Positions 12,701-26,400 of a stretch of DNA of 64,000 bases are shown piece after piece. Position 1 is the stretch's first letter, and each line of letters begins with the position of its first letter. A program made the position numbers and the translations under genes. Source of the DNA: Rallus limicola (lineage: Eukaryota; Chordata; Aves; Gruiformes; Rallidae); the NCBI GenBank assembly GCA_022605955.1, contig JAKCOZ010000040.1, positions 5,714,558-5,778,557 on the forward strand. The letters run 5' to 3'. Under the pieces are notes generated by a model that ran no database searches, was not told the DNA's origin, and saw only the letters and a list, made by a program, of their open reading frames with translations.

Positions 12701-15700
12701 TTTTTTTAAAAAAACAAAACCTCTTCCCTGTAAAAGCAAACGTGCAGGATGGAGCCGAGGCAGGGGCTGTCCACACCCTGCATCCCACATCCCACCAGCT
12801 GTCCATGACCTGCATCCCACCACCTGTCCATGACCTGCATCCCACCACCTGTCCATGACCTGCATCCCACCAGCTATCTGTGACCTGCATCCCACCAGCC
12901 ATCTGTGACCTGCATCCCACCACCTGTCCATGACCTGCATCCCACCACCTCTTCATGACCTGCATCCCACCCAGCCTTGGAGCTGGCAGGTCGAGAGCAT
13001 CACCCACCGTCCCCCAAGGAGGCTGCAGAGTGAAGTTCTCCCTTCCTGGCAGTGTCTGTGGGAGTTACCAGAGGAGCCACTGGAAACAGCCTGAATTTCA
13101 ACAGGGAACTTTGGGAAGCTGGCACGGGCACCTCCACAGCTTCTGAAGCTGCAGCTGAGACCGATGCACAGAGCCCGACCACACTTTCATCCAGTGGCTC
13201 CTTCCTCATCTGATGGAATGGTGCTGAGCTTCTGGAGGCAGAGTGGGAGGGAGCAGTGAGTCCTTCCAGCTGACATAGCTGGGAAAAAACACACAGACTT
13301 TTGGGAGCAGGAACATTCCCATGGGATGGGAAAGCCTCTGCCTTAGTGCTCGGCAAGGAGCAGGTCCAGGCTGATGCACAACAGCTCCTGCAAAGTGTCT
13401 GCTTCAGCAACAGCTTCTCCTTTCTCTGCTCCTCAGAAAGGTGGCCAGATGCCTCCAAGGTCCTCGTGGTCCTTTGATGAGCAGATGTGGGACAGGGAGG
13501 CACTACGGGAGTGGACCTGGGAAATGAGGGACACAAGGGACAAGATTGACTCCAGCTTCCCAGCAGCATCGTCCCTGTGAGCAGACCCAGGGCTCCCTGT
13601 CCCATGGGTGCTCTGGGAGTGCCAGGGCCACTTTCAGCTCTGGAAATGTCTCACAGGAAGATGCATTTTCTGTCTCAACCCAACCCCCCTTCTACTCCCA
13701 GGGCGTTTGTGCCACAGAGCAGAGCTCTGAAGAGGAGCAGGGGCTGACAGGGGGGACCGTGATGTTTAAATCTCTTTGTCAGCAAGTTAACAGCAACGCT
13801 CCACCAGTTACCAGCACTCCAGATACCACCAGAGCGGCTCTTCCCCAGCCTTACCCCACAGGACACACCAGCATGTCGATGCCAAGGACCAATGCCCCCC
13901 CATACCAGGCTCTTCTCCATGTCACAGCGCTGTACACCCTCCTGTAACGACCTTTGGTGTTAATTACACAATTTGCCAGCTCCTACCCAAGCTGCTCCTT
14001 ACCTCGTGCCCCTGCTCGGTGCCCACACCCCCTGATATTTCCTCTGCCTCCAGTTCACCACCTCTGGCTCCAGTGCTGAGCACCAGCTTAAATAACTCAG
14101 TAGCTCCTACTCCCTTTATTCCCTTCACAATCTTCTCCTCGCCGCCGCGTGCTCCCCTTTTAATACTTTCCAAAGGATGCAGACCTACTTCTATTTTTTT
14201 TCCTCCCAGCCTTTCTATTTAAGTTCCCCAAGTCCCTGAGTCATTCCAGCTGCTCCCTGCCGTGCCATTATCCATCTCTGTAATGTCCTTTTTCATATTT
14301 AGGTGATCAAATCTGGGCACAGCACTCCAGATGCACCCTTATCGCTCGGTCCCTTATACCATATTAGAAACATTTCCTCCAACATGTGCTCCATATTCTC
14401 TATTTATGCTTTCTGGGCTTGGTTCAGCACAAGAGCAGCACAAGCTCAAATCCCTCCCCTGCAAAACGTGGTGTTAATTATCCATGGGGGTCACATCACG
14501 GAGATGTCCGTGTCGTGACATCTGGATTCAGCCCCGCTTTGGTGCTGTGCTGTCGGAGCCTCCGGTCTCCATGAACTGGTTTTAACGGTTGTCTTGTGTG
14601 TTTGAGAACTGGGACTCTGATGGCAGGGGGTGGGGTGGGTTTTTTGGATGCTGCGAAGGGTCTGTTGGCTGTGCTGGGACAAGAGAAGGCTCCAGGGGGA
14701 CCTTAGAGCAGCCTTCCAATCCCTGAAAGGTGCCTGTGAGGAAGCTGGGGAAGAACTGTTCCCAAGGACATGGAGCTATGGGATGAGGGGTGATGGTTTT
14801 AAACTAGAAAAGGGGAGATTTAGGTTGGATATCAGCAAAAAAATCTGCATTATGAGGGTGGTAGATCACTGGCCCAGGTTGCCCAGAGAGGTGGTCGAGG
14901 CCCCATCCCTGGAGACATTCAAGGTCAGGGTGGATGGGGCTCTGAGCGACCTGCTCTAGTGAAGATGTCCCTGCTCACTGCAGGGGTGGGACCAGATGGT
15001 CTCTAAAGGTCCCTTCCAACCCAACACATTCTATGATTCTGTGATTCTAAGCCGCTTCCCCAGACTGCAGATTGGGCAGAGCATCATCTCTGCTGGTTGT
15101 GGGGCTCTGCAAGACCTTGGCATCAGGCTGGTCTGGTTCCCAGAGGAAGAAAAGAGTTTGCTGGCTCCCATCACCTTTCCCAAGCAGACTGTGGGCACCA
15201 TCGCTGCCTTCCCAAACTCACAGCTCAGTGGGAAGATTGAGACCCAAGCTCTCAGGTTGTGTCATGCCATAGAAGGTTTGGGACCTTCTCTGACCTCCTG
15301 GGAAGAGCAGGTGAAGACAGATATTCATTCCCTGCATTCCTCCCTTCCCTGTTCCTGTTCCTGATGCTCCTGGTCAAGCAGTTGGTACTGTTGTTTGCTT
15401 TGCCAGCTCCATCGGCTGCAATCCTTTCCTTGGCTTCTTTAATTAATAAATAAGCCTGGCTGCCACCTTCCCCAGCAGCATCCTCCCATACAAACATCCC
15501 TGGTAATTAATGGGCTCCTCTTCCATGGCCTCTGGTGTGGCTGTCACCGTGGCGGGGACGCTGCCCCGCAGAGCTGGCACTGCTGTCACATGTCACCTCT
15601 TGTCTGGGGTATGGTTATCCGCCTTGGGGACAGCTTGTTCTGAGCCTGAGGAGGAGAAGAGGGACTTGGGAGAGAGGGAAGGCATCTTTGGTTCCCCATG

Positions 15701-18700
15701 GGGTTTGTGGCAAGCAGGTTTAATTCGGGGGATTTCCAGAACTTTGGAAACATTTATCAATCGTATCATAGAATCACCCCAGCCTGGTCTGGGTTGGGAG
15801 GGACCCCAAGAATCACAGATTTCCAACCCCCCCTGCCACAGGCAGGGCCACCAACCTCCAGTCCTGGATCTACACAAGGCTGCTCAGGGCCCCAGCGATG
15901 TGTCTGCCTGTATTTACTGATGGATGTTGTGCTCGTTTACTGAACGGCTCCTTTATCTTTGGTGCCTCTTTGGCCTTTTAGCTGAACTGCCAACTCCATG
16001 ACACCAACATTTCCTCCCCTTCCCCAACAAATCCCAGCCCCTCTCCTCCAACTCCCACCCCACTAACCCCAAAAATCCCCCAAATAATCCTTCACCACCC
16101 TGAAGTTTCCTTCCTCTTTCCCTTTCCCCCAGGAGGTTTCCAGAGGGATTATGCCAACTACTACCAGGGCGCGTGGGACTGCAGCAGCGAGCATCCCGAC
16201 GAGCTCTCCTTCCACCGCGGAGACCTCATCTACATCCTAAGCAAGGTAAGCACATCCATGGCAGCCCCACATGCACCCTTCTGGGGCTGGGACTGCGTTG
16301 CAAGGTCAAGAGCTGATGGGATCAGTAAAGATCAAGGTCCAAAGCTGAGTTAAAGGAGTGATTTCACAGAGGGAGGGAGTGGGATGCCGGGATCCGCTGC
16401 CCTACCAGTGCCACTCCTGCCCGCACCCCCCTGCCTTCAAACACGGCATTTCAAATGCCCCAAAGCAAGATTATTTTCTTTCTTATTTTATAATTTTTGT
16501 TGGTCATGGTAATGGAGCCTGTACGTGCCGCTGCTCAGGTATTACAGGGGTAATTGAGTTGCTCAGCCGGGTGTGACCAGGGCTCCCTTCGGCAAGCGCC
16601 GAGGTGAATACATTAAGCGTTCACATTAACGGGGCTGCGGGGGCAAGAGGAAAAGCTACCGGTGGCTGTGACCCCTCACCTGGCCCCCTCATCCCTGCAG
16701 GGCTCTGTCCTGGCTCCCAGCCGGCCCCGGTCGGATCACGCTAGCCCCGGCTGGCAGCGATGAGCTGGGGCGGTTGGGTTTTATGGGTGATGTTTTGCAA
16801 CGATTCAGCCAATGAATTTGGAAAGGGGGGTGGGGGTGGTGGTTGTATTTTGGTGGTGGGGCTTCGCACCAGGCTTTGCACATCGATATGGCACGGGAAC
16901 AGCGATGAACTTGGAGGGGGGGGGGGTCCTGTGCTTTGTTTTATAACATGTTTTGCACCCCCAGGGACAGTGATGAACCTGGGAGGGGGAGGGAAGGGGG
17001 GTCACGGGGTGTTTTGCAATGTGCTTTGCACCCCAATCTGGCACGGGAACGGTGATGAACTTGGGGGTTGTGTCCTTTGGTGGGTACCCAGCCTGGGAAG
17101 GTCAAGTGGACTCGATGTGGGAAGGGCAGCACGTGTGTCAGTGGGCTCCGCTCTGGTGGGTACAGAGCTGTGGAGAGCCAGGCATCTCCGAGGCTCAGGC
17201 TTGTAAGGATCAAGGCCAGGTTTTATAGCGAGAAAAAAAAAAGAACCAGGTTCAGTTTTGTGTCCTGATGGTAACCACGGGGTGTCCCCAGGATGGACGT
17301 GTTGAGCAAATGCCACGCTGATTGGCAGGAGAGCCGTGGCCACGGTGTCAGGCCTCTCCTTGAAGGTTTTGACCACCCATCAGAGCCCTCAGGGCTGGAT
17401 CCTGGGCATTGTTGGTGCTGTGGGAGGGGGATACGCAGCTGGCTGCTCTTCCCCCTCCGCGGAGGTTTGCAGCCGGCGCGGCACGCTGTGCATCCCGCCG
17501 GGTGCTTGGAGCTGGCGTCTTTGAAGCCGGGTTCTGAGCATCCCTGCAGAGGCAGCTGCAGCCCTGGCAGCAGCAGCAGCACAGAGCAGCTTTGAGCAGT
17601 GGCTTCATCCGTCCCTTTTGGGAAGGCTGAGAATCCCCCATCTGTGGATCTCAAAGCACTTTATGGTGGCGTTTAGCAACTTTCTGCCCCCCACCCACCC
17701 CCAGGACAGAGCTGACACGCTTTGGGCAGTGAACCCACAGCCCCAGCGCATCACCTCTTTTACCCATGACACCAGGAGCAGCCCACAGCCATCCCTGGGG
17801 GTGATACCCACAGCTCCCCCATGCCCACAGAGCTTCAATCCATCCCACTGGCGGCCGAGCAAGTCAGGTTTCCCCCCCCCCCCCTCCCCTCTCCCACCCT
17901 GTAGCAGCTTGGGGACACAGCTTGGAGTCACGGCAGGGTTTTCGCTCTCTTCAGTGGCTCCAGATTGCCACTCTTGTGCTGGCTTCCTCACACGTAACCG
18001 ATCGGTCCTGAGAGCTTTCCCCCTGTAAATTACTCTGCGCCGACGGATGCTCACGGCCGCTGCGGAGCGAAGGCAACACAGGGCCTGGGGTTGGTTGGGG
18101 AAGAGAGAGAGAAAGGATGGAGGCAGCGAAGGGAAGGGAAGAAGAGGAAAAGGGGGGGGATGGGGAGGGGGGGGGGGAAGAGAGAGAAAGGTGTTTGAAA
18201 AGCCTGTTCACTCAGCTGCATTTTAATTTCCTTTTCAATCTTGTCCCAATTAATTTCGCAGAATTAATCTCACAGAAGCAAAGTCGGCAGCGCCGAGGCT
18301 GCTGCTCTGTGCGGCGCGGCCGCTCCGGCTGCACATGAAATAGTGGCTAATATAAAAATCCATCTGGTGTGGTTGAAACACACACGCCGGCTGCTGCTCG
18401 GGTCCTGTCTGACATTTCCAGCATCAACGGTGGGGGAAAAGTGATTTGGGGGTTTAGTGGACTAAACCCACTGGGGAGGGGCATTCGTCAGCCCCCCAGG
18501 GATGCGGGCACGGGGAGAGCGGGGGGGGGGGGGGGATGCGGTGGGAGGGGATGCGCGGTGCTGTCAGGGGTAAAGGCAGCATCGTCGCCCTCTGCATCCC
18601 TCATGGGAGAGGTCCCCATGGCCCTGACCCCCTCTCCTGGGAGGCCTTGGGTAGGGGTCCAAGGAATGCTGCTGTCAGGGGGCTTTGCTTGTTCCCCCAC

Positions 18701-21700
18701 ACCCAGGCAGGATGCTCTTTGTTGCACCCCAGTGACACCAGCGCTTCTTCAGCCCCCGGCGCTACAGGGATAACGGGGCTGGGAGGGGATCACAGCCAGA
18801 GCTGCCCCATACCCCAACCTCATCACCCCTCTTTGCAGGGACCCCCCCCCAAACACCAGTACCTCGCTCAGTGCAGCCCAGCCGAGCTGATACATGGAAG
18901 GGAGCGTGAATTTGGGGAGGGGGGAGCAGCAATCCCAGGCAAACCCTGGCATCATCCCTCTCCCCAGCACCGGTCCCTTGTCCCTCGGCTGAGTGATTTG
19001 TACGTTATGATAATTATTTGAATGCAGTGAGACTTCCTATTTTAAGTGGGCTTAGTTGGATGTGACAAGCAGGCCATAAAACCGGATAAGTTAATTCTCT
19101 CAATTGCTTTCAATGAAAGCAGAGGGGGGGGAGAGTTAGGGGAAGGGGGGGGGGGAACATATTCCCATACCCCAGACCCTGAGTGAAAGGCGTGTGGTGA
19201 CATCTAGTGGCATTTTTGGCTGGATTTGGGGCCATCTCGTTCGTGGGGAGAGGACGCGGAGGGTGGTCATGGCTCCCCCCCCAACCCCTGCATCCCCCCT
19301 CCCTGAACATCGTGGGTGAAGGAGCCAATGTGTAATGAGTGCGGTCAGGGCTCAGCACGCAGCTGGGTCCCTGAGGCGGTGGGCTCAGCCCCACGGGGTC
19401 TTTAGTGGGGTGGGCTGCAGAGATGGGCCCCCGGGGCTCGTCGGCGTTCGGTTCCCATTAATAACCCCTCTGGGAGGCTCCCGAGTTGGGAGGGATGGGG
19501 ATGGGACGGCGGGGTCAGCTGGAAGGCAACGGTCACCCACCGGTCAAATTCAAGCGAGGACCATCCTTCCCCCGCCGGCCCCCCCTCGCCCCCCCGGCGG
19601 GAACCAATCGTCCAGAACAAGCCCCTGGCAGCCTCATTCCTCCCAGGTAATTTTTATAAATGAGGGGACACCCATCTCAGGCGAGGACAAAAGGGTGGCC
19701 GAGCGCTGGGGACGCAGCGCCGACGATGCCCGACGCTCGCTCATCCCCGACACCACATCCGTGGGGGTTCCACCCTCACACCCCCTTCCCAAATTTCCCC
19801 CTCATCCCGACTCTTTCAGCCCACGCTGAACACCATCCCATCCTGCCCTCCGTGCTGGGTGACCCAGCTCAGTCCCCGTGGGGGTGACCGTGCTGGGGAT
19901 ACAAGGATGCAGCTGTGGTACCCCAATGCCAGCCCGGGTGATGTCAGGGGGCGGGGGGGGCTGCTGAGACATCCCCCTCCCCATCCCATGAACTTCTGGG
20001 TTGGCACGTGGTTCTGCTGCGGGGGTTGAAGGCTTGAGGCGTACTCTGACCATTTATTTTCCACTGAAATTTATAATAAACGCTGTTAAAGACTCTGGCT
20101 TTGACAGAGGTAATAATAAATTCACTGTTAAAGACAGTAGTTTAATTCCTTATACCCTCCAATACTGCACAGAATAAACTATATTCATCACCGAGTAATT
20201 TTTTACCACATAAATCTTTAAAACTAACCGTTGTAGGCTGTTGAGGCTGAAATATTGTGAATTTATTAGATATGCCCATGTAGTATTGGATTCAGAGGTT
20301 TCCATTCGAATATATTACAGGGGAAATTTGTGTCTTTAAGTGTGACAATCCTTCCATTTTCCAAAGCCGCCGTTATAACCAGCAGCTCCTCCAGAGTCAA
20401 CTCTGCCTTTATTAGACAGAGATTTAGTAACGAGCCCCTTGCTAATCTGCTGGGGAGGTGGTGGGGAGTTGGGGGGGGGACACACACACACATTTGCTGT
20501 GATACCCTGTTTCAAATGTGTGGCCAAAAAAAAAAGACCTTAAACCAAACCACAGATGCAAAAAAACATCCCAAGAAGAGGAACCAAAAAGGTTTTGCTT
20601 CCCAGAGGAACCAATGCCTGATGGTTTCCTGGCTTATTTCACCCAGAGGAACCAATGCCCGGTGGTTTCCTGGCTTATTTCATACCTGGAGGTGGGAAAT
20701 TTCACTTGGGGGTCGTGGCGATGGGGAATATTAAGTGGAGCTTCAGTGTTAAACCCATCCCTCCCCAGCCATAACTTGCCTGGGTTGCCATCGTTTTATG
20801 GATCTACACAGTATATACCGGTTGTGGGGAGGTGGATGTGGGTCGGTTTTGGGCTGGGAGGGTGGTTAATTGGTGAGAGAGGGAAAAATGGGGAGAGCTG
20901 AGTGTGAAACCCCAACGCCAAATAGCTGGGGGATGACACCTCTGCCACCCTCCCACACCCTGGGATCTGTGTTTGTCCGAGCCTGTTGAACGCCCTGTGT
21001 TTGGGGCTGGCATCCTTGTTTCCTTTGCTAATGTAAAATACCAGCAGACATTAGAGATCTTTGTTCGTTAGAGAGAGAGGGAGATAATTATAAACCCATC
21101 TCCCGGTTCATGAGGCGCGGGTAACATTTAAACCAATTGATGTGGTAACATTTAAAGCAGTTATAGCACAAAATGTCACGTAGGCTCTGGTTTCATTAGA
21201 GGAGAGTTAATAGATGGATGGAATTGGAACTCCCAGGCCTGGACATGGAAGGGGAAAAAAAACCAAACCCCAACCCCAACTTTCCCTTTGGCCATAACTC
21301 AGCTCCCTCCCCACCAGCCCAGTCCCCAAACTTCCAGCGCTCCGGCCGCAGCCACAAATCCAGACTTAAAAATGACAAATATGGATAATACAGAAGAGGG
21401 GGAAGGGGAGGGGGGGGGGAAAGGAGGGAGAAGAGGTGTTCTGAGGAGCCCAGCTCGGAGCGTAATGGTACCACACAAAATTAATATTTAGCATCCCAGC
21501 CCAAATCCTTTCCCCCAGCCCAGGATGCTCTCACGCCGCCGGTGTTTTCCTCTCCCTTCCCCATCCTCTTTCCCTTCTCTTCCTTGGTGGGTTTTGTTTG
21601 TTTTTTTTTTTAATTTTCCCTCCCCCTTTTCCAAGCTGCTCCATCTGTAAATGAACAAACATCTTGATTTTATAGCCTTTTGCTTTGTAAGGCAGAGGGG

Positions 21701-23404
21701 TGGAGGGGAAGGGGGGGGGCTAAGGCAGGGGTGGGGGGAAGTAGTGGAATGCCTAAGTAAGACTTTAATTCCAAATTCATTTACGCCGTAGCGATGAAGT
21801 TGTCACAAACCATAATGCAGTATTTAATTAAAATAACAGAAGTGGATCTAGATATGTCCTGGGGTAGCTATCACCAAATTATAGCCTGTGCTACCCAGCT
21901 CGTGTGTGTGGAGCGGTGGTGTGTGAGGTACAGCCGGGCGGGTGCGGAAGAGGGAGCGTTTAAAGCATCGTTCTGGCTAAAAAGCTGCGTCTCTCCCTCC
22001 CTCCTCTTCCTCCCCTGCGCTTCCCTGCTGCAGTCCCCTGCTGATTCCAGACCCTCGGTGTGATTTCATCTCTGCTCTGGCTTCTGGTCCTGACCTGGGG
22101 TGTTTGGGGGTTGGAAGTTGTTATTGGGCTGGAGCAGAGTAGGGAAGGGGGGGGTCTTATGGACCCCCTGTCCCCACTCAGGTCCCTCTCCCAGCCCTGC
22201 AGCAGTGGGTGCACCCTCCCCCTGGGGCATCCCTCGCAGCAATCCTGGGCGGGGGGACACACAGAGATGGGTGGTTTGGGGTCAGGTGAGTGGTTTGGGG
22301 TCAGGTGGGTGGTTTGGGGTCAGCACAGTGACCGCCAGTCCCAACAGAGGAGCGAAGCCGCCGCGTTGCGCTGGGCTTGGGCTTCTCCCTCTGCAGTGGG
22401 GGTGTGAAGGGGACAGACGGTTTCCCAAGCTCCTGGAAAAGTCACCGAGCTGTTTCCCCCCACCCTGTCCCCTCCAACCATCCCCACCCTGTCCCCTCCA
22501 ACCATCCCCACCCTTCCTCCTCCTCCTCCTCCCTGGGTCCCACAAGCAAGTAATGCACAGAGGGGAAATAATCCCCATGACCTTTGCAGGGAAGCAGCCC
22601 CAGGGTAGGGCTGGGGGGGGTTCTCTATAAAGATATCTTAATAACCCCCATCCACACACCCCCCAGGCTCCCCTCCCGCAGCTCCCCGGTGTCGGGGGTG
22701 GGTGGCTCCTCGCACACGCGTGTGCACACACGTACACCATGGGCTCCGAGCCCTCTCTGCAGGTCACGGGCAGAGTTGAGCTCAGATGGCTGCTGATGTT
22801 CATCAGTTCGGGACTTTAAAGGCGAAAATAATTGGCTGCAGAGCAAATTTAGGAAATGGAGTGTGTGATAAAGCAAATAAAACTCTCTCCTGGCTTCCCC
22901 CCCGCCCCCTCCCCCTCCTTTCCTGGCGGTGGGGAGGGGGGGGGGGGGAGGGCAGGGGTAGGTGGGCAGGGAAGGCAGAGGGGTCTCAGCTTATTTTACC
23001 TCCCTTGCAACTTTGCCATTAAAGTTGCACCTCCAGCTCGGGGAAGTTTGTCCGTGAAAAATGGTCATTTTGTTTCCCCCTGCTCAAAGCACGTTATTAA
23101 AATGCTAATTTAAAAGAAAAAGGAGTTAAATATCCAGCAATGGTGCAGTCTAATTGCAGCCATAATGAGCTCTCTAAATGTGAGTGCCCCTGACACACAG
23201 AGAGCATAAACAGCCAGCAAACACATCATTAGTGCTCACGTTCATTTATTCTGCCGACCTGACTATGACCCCGCGGAGGGTCGGGGAAGGAGCAGGTGGA
23301 TCCGGCTGCGCCGGCCCCCGGGGATGCAGGAAACGAAGCCGGGAGCGGCTGCCATGGCAACGCCGGGGGATGCACCGCCGGCCCGCCCCGCCGCGCCCCC
23401 TGCG

Positions 23405-23449
<45 letters not shown>

Positions 23450-26400
23450 CTGGACACCGTGGAGCCCCCTCCTGACACCGTGTACCCCCCCCCCAGACAC
23501 CGTGCAGACCCTGCAGCCGCCCCCCTCCCGGACCCCGTGTAGCCCCCCCCGGACCCCGTGCAGCCTTCTCCCCATCTGCGAACACCGTTCATACCCTGTA
23601 ACCCTCCCACCATCCCCCCCGGACCCCGTGCAGCCCCCCCAGGCATTGTACAGACCCTGCAAGCCCCCCATCGGACACCGTGTGCCCCCCCCCCCCCCCG
23701 GACACTGTGCACCCCCACACTCCATGCACCCTGCATACCATCCCCTCCTGGACCCCGCACCCTGCCTGCACCCACAGAGCCTGCACCCCCAGCACCTGGG
23801 CATGGGGGGATTTGGGGTGGCAGCACCCAGCAGCCCTGGGAAGGAGGTGTCGGGGGGTGAGGGGGAGGTGTGTCCCAGTGGAGATGGAACCCCGAGATGT
23901 TTTGGGTGGGGAGGGACCCTTCGAGGCAGGGACATCTGCAGTGAGATGGGGTTGCCCAGAGCCCCAGCTGTTTCCAGGGTCGGGGTCTCTGCCCCTCTCC
24001 GGGCAGCACCTCGCTGCCCACATCCTAAAACGCATATGAACATAGCATAGTTACTCTGCACCACCACCCCCCTCTCTGGTTTCAAACCATCCCCCCTTGT
24101 CCTGTTGCATCATCCCCCCCTAAAAAGTCTCCCTTCATCTTTCCTGTATGTGTTCTTATCGGTCTCAGTGCGATGGGGAAACTGAGGCAGGGAGTGTGGA
24201 TACACCTGAGCTGAGGGACTCAGAAGCGCTGGGCCAAACCACCTCCCACCTCAGGCTGCTGCAGCTGTTTTGAGGTGCCCCCTCTCCCATCACCCAAACA
24301 CCCCTGCACCTGTTCTGTCTGTGGAGCTGGGAGCTGGGTGGGGAGAGGGGACCAGCAGCAGCCACACGCGGAACCGGGGGAAGGAGGTTGATAGAAGCGA
24401 TTCTTTGGCAATGATGTTTTGCTCCATTCCAGCCTGTTTGCTTCTAAACAGCCTCGCTAATCGCCTCCCAGCAACAGCACAATAACTTCCCTCTGATCTC
24501 CCCCCACCTCCTGCTTCTTTCTTCCCCCCCCCACCCCTTCCCTCTCCATCCTCTCTCCCTCCTGTCCGAGGGGCACAGCATCACCATCTCACCATCCCTG
24601 GGAAATATCTTAAAATAAAAAATATCCCATCCAACACCCCCTCCCAAGCCATCCCTCGCCCTCCCTTCACACACACCCCCCTCCAACACCCACCCCCCCA
24701 CACACACCCCTCCTTTCTCCCGTGCACTCTCGATGAACCGGTGATATTGTAGCAATGGCCCTTGAAGTGCGGTGGGGAGGTGATTTAGGAGAATATTAAA
24801 GGCAATGTGGAGATTCGGAGGCGCCTCTCTCAGGGAGAGCTGGAGAAATACGCAGCACAGATGGGCTGAGCAGATTAAACATTTCCGTCACATTGTTTTT
24901 CCAATTGTGCGGCGCGGTGCCCGAGGGTTGGTACCGCGGTCAGGACGCGGTGGAGCCGCGCGGAGCCGCACGCGCTCGGCGGCATCAATATTAATCCGGC
25001 GGCTCCACGCCGGCTCCTCGTCCCCGTGGGTGCTGCCGGCGCTATTGTCTCTCCTGGTTTGGACCCTACTGGGGAGCCAGATGCACTTTCTGCCCGGTGT
25101 GGTGTTGTTTCGGTGGGTGTATGGCCCTGGTTGTGCGTGTGTGACACCTGCCCCCCCCCCCCCTCCATACACCCCCCCTCCGATGCGGTATAGACTCATA
25201 GACCCACAGACTGGGCTGGGCTGGGAGGGACCCCAAGGGTCACAGAGCTCCAACCCCCTGCCACAGGCAGGGACACCAACCTCCAGGCCTGGAGCTACAC
25301 AAGGTTGACCCCAGCCAACCTGGCCTTGGACACCCCCAGGGATGGGGCACCCACCCCCTCTCTGGGCAGCCCCTGCCAGCCCCTCCCCACTCTCTCTGCA
25401 CAGAACTTCCCCCCAATCTCTCCTCTCCCCCTTCCCTCCCCCAGCTTCACTCCAGCCCCCTTGTCCTGCCAGGCTCTGCCCTTTATAAAAGTTGCATCCC
25501 CTCCTGTGTGTATGCTCATCCCTCCTGGTGTGCTCAGGTGTATCATGCTGTACCTTGGTGTGTAGGGCTGCCTTGCCCACCTGGTTATACTGGTTTTTAA
25601 TGGGGAACGACTAACACCCCAAATCCTGGAAAACCCTCCACCAGCCCGGTGTCCCCATGGAAAGGCTGAGCTCATCTCAAGGAGGAGCTGCACAGTCCTT
25701 CATGCCAAAACTGCCCCCCTCACCCCCCCCATGGTGCTCCCCAACTGCCTGGCCTTCCTCATCACCTTCACCTTCCTCTCCCCCCCATCACTGTTCTTTC
25801 TGAGCCCTTCAGCTTCTTCCCTCCGGGCTGGGACATGGAGATCCCGGTCGGATGGGACCCTGTGGCCACCCCAGTGCTGCAGATGGGACAAGGGGAAGGA
25901 GCAATGTCCCCCCCTCCCCCCAGCCCCATCCACGCCCCCCCCCAGCCCCCAGCAGCAGCTGGGAGTGGGATGCTTGGTCACAAGTGGGGAACCATCCCCT
26001 CACCCTAGGGCAGAGCAGTGTGATGGGGGGGGGTGGGTGAGGATAATCCAAAACAAAGCGTGGGGCATCACCCCCATTTCTCCTCCACACATGAGTGATG
26101 CACTGAGCGGGGAGAGGGAGGGGGAGCAGAACAATCACCACCAGCCCCGGGACCACCCCCAAAAATACAGGTAGCCCCTGGATTTCAGAGCTTGCTGCAG
26201 CCCTGAGCTGCTTTTCAAGGTAAATAGATGTATGGCTGACCTGGTATAAAACTCCCCGGTGTCAGCCGACCCCTGGTGCAGCCGCCATACCTCATCCAGG
26301 AATGAGATGCCTCCATTTCCCTAACAATAACGTATGACACACAGGCACTAATAATGGGGCTGAGCAATCATAAACCGATAAGTCCCTGACTGATTGGCTT

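Larger units (their letters stand above)
10047..16132 (+). other. SKAP1 intron, 6.1 kb
   Basis: Contains AT-rich islands at 11735-11860 and 12030-12135, a 25-bp minisatellite (12779-12970) and CR1 copies at 14668-15050 (+) and 15765-15896 (-). No gene-like signal elsewhere. Confidence 0.7.

Noticed and set aside
12779..12970. Possible CRISPR-like array
   Set aside because: Direct copies with no unique spacers in a vertebrate intron; a minisatellite.
23184..24085. Overlapping long open frames on both strands
   Set aside because: Both strands are open at once because of the (CA)n tract and C-rich repeats, which is typical of low-complexity DNA rather than a gene.
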